Assembly: GCA_943704495.1 (NCBI GenBank)
Contig: CALSCR010001329.1
Span: 1-26,405, forward strand
From: Pigoraptor chileana
Taxonomy: Eukaryota; Opisthokonta; Filasterea
DNA length: 26,405 nucleotides
Direction: 5' to 3'
The position numbers were made by a program, and so were the translations under genes. How positions within the stretch are numbered: the first letter of the stretch is position 1; each line of letters opens with the position of its first letter. The notes under the pieces are model-generated. The model was not told the origin of the DNA. It saw only the letters and a list, made by a program, of their open reading frames with translations, and did not search any database. Positions 1-8,093 of the stretch are shown piece after piece.

Positions 1-54
<54 letters not shown>

Positions 55-93
55 GTGTGTGCGTGTGTGTGTGTGTGTGTGCGTGTGTTTGCA
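1..93. repeat. (GT)n microsatellite at the window edge
   Basis: An almost pure GT dinucleotide run with occasional GC interruptions occupies the first ~90 bases and is cut by the window edge. In the sense of the minus-strand synthetase gene it is a (CA)n run inside intron 17. By analogy with introns 4, 8 and 14 of the same gene, it probably sits just upstream of the next exon's CAG acceptor, which would lie to the left of base 1. Confidence 0.9.
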
Positions 94-417
94 ACCCGTG
101 TGGGGGTGGGCGAAGGTGGAAAGTAGGATAATATGGGATATGAGCGTTAGCCCAATGCAACCAATAGTGAAAGATGCCGCAGAACACAAATAAAAGCGAC
201 ACAACCAACACAATAAAGAATTGAATTGGAGAAACAATGCTAGACAACGCAATTACGGAAACCACACAGGTGCAGACACACAAAGCACACACGCACAGCA
301 CACCTCCCCCCCCCCAATAAACACACATCTCACAGCACACTCACTACAGTCAAGGACCGACAAAGCCAGAGACAACAAGAGCAATGATTGTCGAAAGAAA
401 GCACACGTGACACTCAC
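1..417 (-). other. Partial intron 17 of the isoleucyl-tRNA synthetase gene
   Basis: The sense donor is GTGAGT at 417-412, directly after the phase-2 end of exon 17. No open frame in 1-417 continues the synthetase, so the next exon lies outside the window. Besides the CA (sense) microsatellite, the stretch holds only A/C-rich sequence on the plus strand. Confidence 0.7.
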
Positions 418-1838
418 CGCACATCCACGCCCTCAAGCTCAGGCTTGGCAAGGAACTTGCGGAGGTGGTGGAACATGAACTCGGCAAGGAAGGGAGTGAA
501 GGGAGCCTATGACAAGGTTAGGGTTAGGATAGGGTTAGATGTGCGGAAGGGGTTAGGTTTGGAGATCCCCGGGGGAGTCTGCTTGTCAACAGCAACATAC
601 CACAAAAGAGACACACACAAAAACACTACAAATGCAAAGACCAATCGATAGATAGTCCATGTCAATGCACAGACACAGAGGCGCACAAACACGTCATAGA
701 CATCCACTGAGACAAAGACAAAGGCAACGCCAAAGACGAAAGGGAGAGCTTTCCACCCACCATCAGCTTGGACATGGTGAAGAGGACCTCAAAGAGCGTC
801 GAAAGCGACTTTGTGCACTCGTCAAGCCCAGAGTCACCCTGCAATCACCAATGGGTCACCGCACAGGCCACATACAATTAGTGCGCACACGCATGAAAGA
901 AAAAGAGGGAGGGCATGCACACAAAGACAAACACACAGACACAGACACACGGAGCACTCACCCGCAGACGCTTCCTGTTGGCGCGGACATACCAATTGGT
1001 GAGGTTGTCAATGTACTTGAGCAGACGGGGAACGACAGTGTAAAGACGGTAGGCTGTGTGTGTGTGTGTGTGAGTGCATGTGAGTGAATAAGAGAAGATG
1101 CAAAAGTGATAAGAAACAGACACAGGTTCATTGGAAAAGCCCACATCAGTTGGAATACAATCGGCGCAGTTGAGTCAGTATTAAAATACCCTTCTCCACA
1201 CACACGCCAGGTCACTCACGAGCGCAGCAGATACAAGTCCTGAAAATTAATCACAAACACGAGCAAGCGCACTCTCATAACCATACACATACACCACACA
1301 CACACACACCTGCCATCTCGGTGCGCACAAACTTGATGAGCGTGTGTGTGAACGCAAGGATCCAGCGGTCCATGCGGTTCTCAGAGACAGCAACCGTCGT
1401 GGGATCATACTTGAAGTTGATCGCGTCAACCTGTACACACACACATACAGAAACATATACAGACACAGACACATACACGCACGTATGTGTAAGTTATACC
1501 ATAAACAATGGACTCCTCAATAAGAGAAATACAAACAGACAGACAGACACACACATACACGTAGATGCATCATCATTTTCCACACTTGCCTTTGTGAGGC
1601 GGTCGGTGTTTTGGAGGAAAAAGCGGAATGCGTTGTACCACGGCAGGAGAACGTCCTTGATGACATCGCGAACGCCCTCCTCCTTAAAGCTGCGCGGCCA
1701 ATGCACACCGCCACCGCCACCAGCAGAGACAGCAGATAAAAGCGTCACAAGAACATGAACAAACAATATGAAAAGGGGGTCAGATGTTGGTTGCAGTAGA
1801 ATGCCACACACACATACACACATACACCCACCCACCAA

Positions 1839-1869
<31 letters not shown>

Positions 1870-3572
1870 TGCATGGAAAACAAACAACAACAGCAAAAGA
1901 CGGACTTCAGAGTCGACAAGTCAACAGAGTGAGATATAAATTAAAGTCAGTGTATGACGGTATGAGTATGAAGAGGTGTACGATTCTAGCCAGTGTCTAA
2001 GGCGCTGTGCCACTACACATGTGTGTATGAGAGAGAGAGAGAGGGAGGGAGGGAGAAAGAGTGAGAGGAAAATGAGAAAGAGAGAGAGAAAGGAATGGAT
2101 GCCCACCGCAGTGACTCGGCCCTGACGACAGGTGAGTTGATGAGATAGACACGGAGTGCGTCAGAACCATACTTGTTGATAACCTCCAGCGGATCGGGAT
2201 AGTTCTTCTTGCGCTGCTCGAGGGAGGGAGAGAGAGAGAAGGCGAAAGATGCGGGATACAAATCAGTGTCTTAGGCACTATGCCCAATGGACTCCACAAC
2301 ACCACAGAGAGAGATGTAGGATTCAAGTCAGTGTTATGGGCGCTGTGCCCATGGACTCCACACAAGAGAGAGATGTAGGATTCAAGTCAGTGTCATAGGC
2401 GCTGTGCCCATGGACTCCACAACAACACAAGAGAGAGAGAGAGATGTAGGATTCAAGTCAGTGTTCTAGGCGCTGTGCCCATGGACTCCACAAACAACCG
2501 AGAGAGAGAGAGCGAGAGCGAAAAAAAAAGAGAGAATGAAGAGCGGGTACATGTATATGTATGTACGACTCAGTATATCTAATGTATATGCATGCATTGT
2601 ACAAGCCAGTCCCTATTCGGAGAGAGATGCGGCCAATCGACGCACCTTGGACATTTTCTGACCGTCTGCGGCGAGCACGAGTCCATTGACAATGAGGTTC
2701 TTGAAGGGAGGCTGATCGAACAGGGCCGTCGAAATGACAAGGAGTGTGTAAAACCAGCCACTGCAGCCCCACAAGCGCAAGGGGAGACGCAACAGGGACA
2801 GACACGAGCGCACAAAGAATCAAGAAGGAAAGGATGAGACAGGAGCATGGCATTTAAAATGAGAAGTGCGTATGTGTGTGTGTATGAGAGTCCGTTTTAT
2901 GTGTGCGTGCGAGTGTATTCGAGTATGTATGCGTGTATGCATCTTTGTATGAACACCTCAACGATCAAGAGTGTCCATGCATGTACATCTACGCCGCACC
3001 CACCGCGTCTGATCGAGTCCCTCCGCAATAAAATCGGCGGGGAACGACTGCTCGAACGCCTCTTTCTTCTCAAACGGATAATGCGACTGCACAACATTTC
3101 CGTCCATCAAACCGACGTGCGTATTGTGGTGTGTGTGTGTGTGTTTGTGTGTGTGTGTGCACGTGGGGTAACAAATAAACGAACAAAAACAAGGACAAAC
3201 GGTGAGAATCAGCTACACACTTTCGACCAATATAAGTGAAAATTGAGAGCCGCATCCTCCTCCACGTGGACATTTCAGCGGATGGACTGAGCAGCAAACC
3301 ACATGTCCCACCCGCCACTAACCCCCGCAACTCTCACTCGTCACCACACAATCACAACATAAGTGCACACACAGCAAGGTCGCGATCCCCGAGTCGATTG
3401 AGTTGCGATTGCTGGGTAAAAATAGGTCCTATTTGGGGACAAGTTCACGTTAAATACGCACCTGGGCATACGGCATGCTTCCCGACTCGAACCAGCAGTC
3501 GAAGACCTCCGGGGTGCGACGGAGAACACCCTTTCCCATCTTGGAGGGAATGGTGATGTTGTCGATGAACTC

Positions 3573-3620
<48 letters not shown>

Positions 3621-5639
3621 CGGATTGAGAGTGTACATGCAGAGACAGCGTGAGTGAGCAATATGTCCTCGAATACTAATGCAGAGTGCCGATGAATACA
3701 GAAACACATCGAAAAAGACAGACAACCAAAAAAGAAAACAATCGAAACGCAACACTACAGTCGTACAACACAGACACAGCCGCATATAAGTTTTACTCAA
3801 TCCACACACTCGAAATCAAAAAACAAACGCACACACACTCAACCATTCATATACAATCCTACACGACTCCCACCCACCCTAAAACACAACCCTACACAAG
3901 ACTCCCATCCAACCCTAACAGCCCTAACCCAATGCAGTCCCCCGAAGGGTAAGGAATGCACACTCACCGGTGGATGTCTGTGATGTCCTGAATGCCCGAG
4001 AGCTGCTTCAATTCCTCAATGGACGAGACGCAAACGACCTCCTCGTAGTCGTCGCTCACCCACAGCGGCATGGGCGTGCCCTGTATGCAGCATGCCCCAG
4101 GTGTGTGTGTGTGCGTGTCATGTGCCGTTGCGCAAGAGGAGTTGTGTCAGAAGTGTTCATCCTTCAGTTCTCTTTCAAGGGAAGAAAGGAATTGCCATGC
4201 GATACAGTGCGACAGAGTGTGACGCGTAACGCACACATTTGCAACAAAATCCAACATATGCATAACCGTACAAGTCCACAACATATGTCGCATAAATAAA
4301 TACAAGTAACACACACACACACAGCATACACACCCAGTAGCGGTTGCGGGACACAGCCCAGTCGCGGGCGTCGGCAAGCCAGTTGTGAAATCGCTTCTCG
4401 CGGACAAAGTCAGGAACCCAGTAAGACTTTGTGTTGTTGGCAAGGAGACGCGCCTTCAGGTCCTCCACACGGATGAACCACGACGGCACGGCCTGCGAGT
4501 GCGCACGTGATGCAGGAACAGGAACGCGAGAAAGCGTGGGTGCCAGCATGTTGAGACAATGATATGAGTGCACGTATGACGTGAAAAGCGAACAGAACCA
4601 CATACGCACACAGCCACACACACTCAAACACACACACACACACACACACACCAAACACGCACCTTGTAGATAAGCGGTGTCTCCGAGCGCCAGCAGAAGG
4701 GGTAGCTGTGGGTGATGGTGGCCTGGTGCACAAGACGCCCCGATGTCTTCAGGTGTTTGATAATCTCCTTGTCGGCGTCCTTAACGTACTTTCCCGCAAA
4801 GTCAGTGACGTCCGCAGTGAAGGCCCCGCTGACGTCGACAGGGCAGGGGACGTCACCCTTTGAAATGACGCCACTCTTGAGGCACACGCGGTAATCGTCC
4901 TCACCAAAGGCGGGCGCGCAGTGCACAATGCCAGTGCCGCTCTCCTCCGTCACAAACTCGTCGCACAGAACCACAAAGTTGCCTTGCGTCTTTCGCGCGG
5001 CAAAATAGGGGAAGAGAGGAGTGTAGCCCTTGCCGGCAAGTACTTCTCCGTTAAACGAGTCCAAGACCTGCCCAAAAAAAAAAAAAACAAAAAAAAAAAA
5101 CAACAAAAAAAACAAAAACAAGAAGAGGATATGAAAGGACATGCGTGAGGATTTTTTGAAGTGGTGACATTGTATATGAGTTGGTATTGATGATGATGAC
5201 GATTATGAGGGCACAACCAATTATACACATGCACAAACACACGCATGCGCACACACACACACACACACCTTGTACTTGTCGGTGTCGCCCTTCTTGTTGT
5301 AGAGCTCGCTGAGACGCGCCTCCATCATTATCAGCTTCTTCCCCGTCGGAATGTCGAGAATCTTCACGTAGACCTTCTTCGGGTGCACGCACAGGGCTAG
5401 GTTGCTCGGCAACGTCCACGGCGTCGTCGTCCAGGCAACGAGCGACACATCGGGCTCCTCGTCGAGAGGGAAGCCGACAATGACGGTGGGGTCCTGCACA
5501 TCCTTGTAGTTCTGGTTTGCCTCGAAGTTGGAGAGGGGAGTGAGGCAGCCCGTCGAGTAGGGCATCACCTTTGATCCGCGATAGACAAGCCCCTTCTTGT
5601 GGAGCTCAGCAAAGACCCACCACACCGACTCCATGAACC

Positions 5640-5695
<56 letters not shown>

Positions 5696-7085
5696 GTGAT
5701 TGTGAGCAAGAAGGAGCGATAATAAGCAAAAGCGAGAATCAGACGACAATTGAAAGAATAGATTGGCCATTAAATAACCCACCCAATGCATGCGACAACA
5801 TACAACGCACACAAACGCCATAATACACGCACACACATCCATAAAACACACCCTCACATCACCACCCCATGCACACACATCCGACACCTACTTACCGGAT
5901 ACAGCGTCTTATAGTCGTTCTCAAAATCAATCCATCGACCAAGGCGCGTGACGACAAACTCCCAATCCTTCGAATACCGCATCACAATTTCGCGGCACTT
6001 GGCATTGTAGGCGGCGATCCCCATCTTCTCGACGTCGGCAGGTCCTGTGACATCAGGATGCATGTGGATTGTGAGTTCGTGAGTGTGTGCATGCGTGCGT
6101 GCGTACATGTATGTGCTATATGTGCGTGCATGCATAGATGCGCGTATTGTCATACACGAGTGTGTTTATATGTGCATGTCGATGTGTACACATATGCTTC
6201 ACTGTGACGGAGTCCACACAATAATGACGCACACAATGCATGCGCAGTGTGTAGTGCCAACACACCCACACCCACACACACACAAACACGAACAGCCAAT
6301 TGCGATTCCATACCCGTGATTCCGAGTGTTTTGTCAATCTCATACTCGACGGGCAGTCCGTGGCAATCCCATCCAAAACGGCGCTCCACATAGTGGCCCG
6401 TCTGGTGCGCGTAGCGTGTAACAATGTCCTACATGATGCAAACGCACACATACACACACACACACACACACACAGAATGATCGCATATGCATACACGCAT
6501 ACACACAGAGTAAAATTTAATCAGCGCCCAATGATATGTTTCAAGGCTGAGTCGCTGCCCATTCACTGGGAGCAACAACAACAAGTTCAACAACAACAAC
6601 AACAAACAGACTGAACCGAAAAAAATAGCAATAAAAGCACATCATGCGATTGTCAAATCAAAACAATACCTTGATCGTTCCGGCGAGAATGTGGCCGTAG
6701 TGAGGGAGGCCGGTTGCAAACGGAGGGCCATCGTAAAATGAGTACCGTTTACGTCCCTCGGAGAGCTTCAGAGACGTGCGAAACGCATCGATTTCCTCCC
6801 ACAGCTTGAGAATTTTCTCCTCTTGCTTGGGGAAGTTGTACGAGTCGGGGACTGCTCAAAGAGAGAGGCATACGGGCAGGAAAGAGAGACCAGAGTAGAG
6901 ACGGAAGCAAATGAGCATCATTTCAGCCAATACGAGATGTGCGACTAATTGTGAATGTCTGCTTTGCCCCATGGCGCACAGTAAGAGAAACCGCTGTGCA
7001 AGTATACACTCGCCGCTTACACACGTGCGTGATCACAATGGACGATATGTGCATACAGCGGGCACTCACTTTCATCCAGTGACAT
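418..7085 (-). CDS. IARS1-like: Isoleucyl-tRNA synthetase, cytosolic eukaryotic type (17 exons, 3' end outside window)
   Basis: Class I synthetase that joins isoleucine to tRNA-Ile. Exons (minus strand): 7085-7070, 6851-6670, 6428-6314, 6044-5896, 5640-5269, 5067-4663, 4492-4334, 4080-3968, 3573-3462, 3086-3004, 2760-2646, 2213-2107, 1689-1590, 1430-1310, 1053-962, 838-761 and 506-418. They join without a frame break into 802 residues plus two bases. Landmarks: [12 protein letters not shown] holds the HIGH motif (HYGH, residues 56-59). [11 protein letters not shown] follows. The editing-domain signatures are WTTTPWT (~224-230) and [15 protein letters not shown] (~322-336). KMSK is at 604-607, followed by RKKNYPDP. 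The anticodon-binding region includes [14 protein letters not shown] and [13 protein letters not shown]. The start ATG is followed by [15 protein letters not shown], which matches the usual cytosolic N-terminus and has no targeting peptide. Human cytosolic IleRS has about 1,260 residues, so roughly 450 are missing. Intron 13 uses a GC donor. Confidence 0.95.
514..541. repeat. TTAGGG-like interstitial tract in intron 16
   Basis: The plus strand reads GGTTAGGGTTAGGATAGGG followed by TTAG, i.e. three near-copies of TTAGGG, with a further GGGGTTAGG at ~550-558. In the sense of the synthetase gene it is a CCCTAA-type tract ending about 8 bases before exon 17. It could serve as both the pyrimidine tract and a series of CTAAC branch-point-like motifs. 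Confidence 0.75.
1054..1309 (-). other. Intron 14 with complementary GT and CA repeat ends
   Basis: In sense direction the intron starts inside a GT repeat (plus-strand CA run 1296-1309) and ends with a CA repeat leading into CAG (plus-strand TG run 1055-1072). The 5' splice donor is itself part of the microsatellite. The two repeat ends are antiparallel complements about 220 bases apart. Confidence 0.75.
1220..1239 (-). other. Possible 20-nt cryptic (poison) exon in intron 14
   Basis: In sense direction this is a good acceptor (a TTTTCAG end, A and G at 1241-1240), 20 bases, then a perfect GTGAGT donor (1219-1214). Skipping it gives [11 protein letters not shown], which matches the family exactly. 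Including it adds 20 bases, shifts the frame and reaches a TGA at the end of exon 16. It is therefore either a decoy or a regulatory poison exon. Confidence 0.3.
1431..1589 (-). other. GC-AG intron (intron 13 of the synthetase)
   Basis: Exon 13 ends CTCACAAAG and the intron begins GCAAGT. The acceptor is TACAG, followed by GTTGACGCG. Only this junction gives the phase-0 join T-K-V-D-A-I-N. The nearest GT, four bases further in, breaks the frame. AAG|GCAAGT is the standard form of the rare GC donor class. The intron also carries GT-rich tracts near both ends in sense direction. Confidence 0.75.
1806..1870. repeat. (CA)n microsatellite in intron 12
   Basis: CA-rich tract on the plus strand, pure from about 1839 to 1864 and interrupted by CATACA and CCCACC units before that. 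It lies about 120-180 bases upstream of the exon 13 acceptor, and in sense direction it is TG-rich. Confidence 0.9.
1981..2015 (+). repeat. Diverged copy of a dispersed intron repeat (intron 12)
   Basis: The core GTGTCTAAGGCGCTGTGCC matches the units of the tandem array at 2247-2500 and the copy at 25493-25552. The GTCTAAGGCGC part also resembles the D-arm of eukaryotic tRNA-Leu, a weak hint of tRNA-derived origin. Confidence 0.55.
2247..2503 (+). repeat. Four-unit tandem repeat (~59-71 bp units) in intron 11
   Basis: Units start at about 2247, 2312, 2371 and 2442. Each reads AGATGTAGGATTCAAGTCAG, then GTGTCATAGGCGCTGTGCCC, then ATGGACTCCACA, and ends in an AC/GA-rich spacer of variable length. 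The first unit is the most diverged. The array runs on the plus strand, so it is antisense to the gene that contains it. Related copies are found at 1981-2015 and in a GGT intron at 25493-25552. Confidence 0.85.
3575..3616. repeat. (TG)21 microsatellite at the exon 9 acceptor
   Basis: Pure TG run on the plus strand. In sense direction it is (CA)n running directly into the CAG acceptor of synthetase exon 9 (exon starts at 3573), so the repeat itself forms the 3' splice site. Confidence 0.95.
3855..3932. repeat. CCCTAA-like imperfect repeat in intron 8
   Basis: The plus strand contains two ~35-bp imperfect copies of a unit of the form CCTACAC-GACTCCCACCCACCCTAA, ending in CAACCCTAACAGCCCTAACCC. 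In sense direction this is TTAGGG-like and close to the donor of intron 8, the opposite orientation to the tract in intron 16. Confidence 0.65.
4623..4652. repeat. (CA)n microsatellite near the exon 6 donor
   Basis: CA run on the plus strand, i.e. GT repeat in sense, starting about 10 bases inside intron 6 (donor GTGCGT at 4662-4657). Confidence 0.85.
5074..5123. repeat. A-rich tract forming the intron 5 polypyrimidine tract
   Basis: Poly-A blocks with single C interruptions on the plus strand. In sense direction this is a long poly-T tract ending GGGCAG at the exon 6 acceptor, a strong conventional pyrimidine tract. Intron 5 starts with a GT repeat (plus-strand 5249-5268) but has no CA repeat at its 3' end. 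Confidence 0.8.
5642..5692. repeat. (TG)25 microsatellite at the exon 5 acceptor
   Basis: Pure TG run on the plus strand; in sense (CA)25 running into CAG directly before exon 5 (starts at 5640). The other end of this intron, from GTAAGT at 5895, is GT-rich for about 80 bases, so the two intron ends are complementary in kind. Confidence 0.95.
6446..6474. repeat. (CA)n microsatellite in intron 2
   Basis: CA run on the plus strand, TG in sense, ending about 18 bases before the exon 3 acceptor. Here the repeat has the opposite polarity to introns 4, 8 and 14. A (CAA)n patch lies at 6573-6606 in the same intron. Confidence 0.85.
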
Positions 7086-7219
7086 GATTGCGTTTATGCC
7101 TCAATCCAGTGGAGGAAATGAGACGCCAACGAAATGCGAGAGACAAAACATTAACCTCAAAGGCAGCCATAGTTTTCTTTACACTTTGGACCACGGAGAG
7201 GAGGCGCAGAAAAGATGGA

Positions 7220-7220
<1 letters not shown>

Positions 7221-7256
<36 letters not shown>

Positions 7257-7270
7257 TGTGTGTGTGCGTG
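7221..7270. repeat. (TG)n microsatellite upstream of the synthetase start
   Basis: TG run of about 17 units followed by interrupted TG. It lies 136-185 bases upstream of the synthetase start codon and about 820 bases upstream of the giant gene's ATG. Confidence 0.9.
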
Positions 7271-7459
7271 TATGTTGGTTTCGTCAGACCCTGCAATGCC
7301 GTCACTCCAGCCATGTGCGGTGTGTCACGTGACAACACACATCACGTTACCACTTAGTGCATTGTAAATTACCAAAAAGGATAAAGTAGCAATTAATAGG
7401 ACTATATATGTATTATCATGTGCGCAAATGTCCATTAATGGGTACATGGTTCCACCCCA

Positions 7460-7508
7460 TATTGTGACATCATTTGAATATTGTGACATCATTTGAACAT
7501 GACGTCAG
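7460..7508. promoter_or_regulatory. Triple TGACRTCA (CRE/ATF-like) cluster
   Basis: Two exact 20-base copies of ATATTGTGACATCATTTGAA (7460-7479 and 7479-7498, sharing one base) each contain TGACATCA, at 7466-7473 and 7485-7492. A perfect TGACGTCA palindrome follows at 7501-7508. TGACGTCA is the classical binding site of bZIP factors of the CREB/ATF type. Position between two divergent genes suggests a shared control element; that role is inferred. Confidence 0.5.
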
Positions 7509-8093
7509 TGCTTTGTGTTGGCGCCACTCCAACGAAAGGGGATTGCTACTCAATCGCCCCAATCTGCACACCGATTCACTGCTTCTCTTAAGCGATAAAG
7601 CCGAACAGAATGGAACATGTCTTCCTATTATTTACTGTTTCATTCCAACTTTGCTGTTCTTACGTTTTTTGGTGCTTACCTGGAATTTGTCTGCCCATGT
7701 TGTTCCATGATGATGCTTGATTGTGCGTAAACAGCAGTGGTGGGTGTGGCAGGCACTGTGACGCACGCCTGTATGCGCACTTTGTATTCGGCCATCCCAT
7801 CCTCCGCAATCATTTCACTTTGTTTGATTTATGATTCGCACGCATTGTGACCTGCTGCCCTCGTTACCTTTTGTTGCTAGCTACATCAGCACGAAATCAC
7901 AGGAACGCTTTCTGTAAATGGCCGTATTTCTTCATTCTTTGTGATTTGCTCAACTGATCTCTCCTTCCCTCTCTATTCGAACGTCCTTTGCTGTGAACGA
8001 TTACTTGCGCATTTGCTTCGTATTACCATCAGGACGTGCACATCACACACACGCACACGCACGCACTCATTCACACAATCACGACTCTGTGAA

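Larger units (their letters stand above)
7086..8093. promoter_or_regulatory. Divergent promoter region between the synthetase and the giant gene
   Basis: About 1 kb separates the two start codons, which point away from each other, so both promoters must lie here. Visible elements are a TG microsatellite (7221-7270), the perfect palindrome GTCACGTGAC (7324-7333) with an E-box core, and three TGACRTCA sites (7466-7508). I see no convincing TATA box at a sensible distance from either ATG, and no other gene. The 8094 ATG has G at -3 and G at +4. The 7085 ATG has A at -3. Confidence 0.6.

Noticed and set aside
5-193. Small open frames made of Cys-Val or Thr-His repeats across the window
   Set aside because: They are translations of GT/CA microsatellites with no coding support.
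514-541. A true telomere end
   Set aside because: Only about three imperfect repeats are present, and synthetase exons lie on both sides.
1220-1239. The 20-nt mini-exon as a normal coding exon of the synthetase
   Set aside because: Including it breaks the frame, whereas the direct junction 1310/1053 restores the conserved [14 protein letters not shown] segment. It is kept only as a possible poison exon.
1981-2015. A tRNA-Leu gene at the repeat core
   Set aside because: Only the D-arm-like GTCTAAGGCGC is similar. No acceptor stem, anticodon arm or proper B box follows at the right spacing.
2247-2503. The four spaced repeats as a CRISPR array
   Set aside because: The locus is eukaryotic, the spacers are low-complexity AC/GA variants rather than unique sequences, and unit lengths vary.
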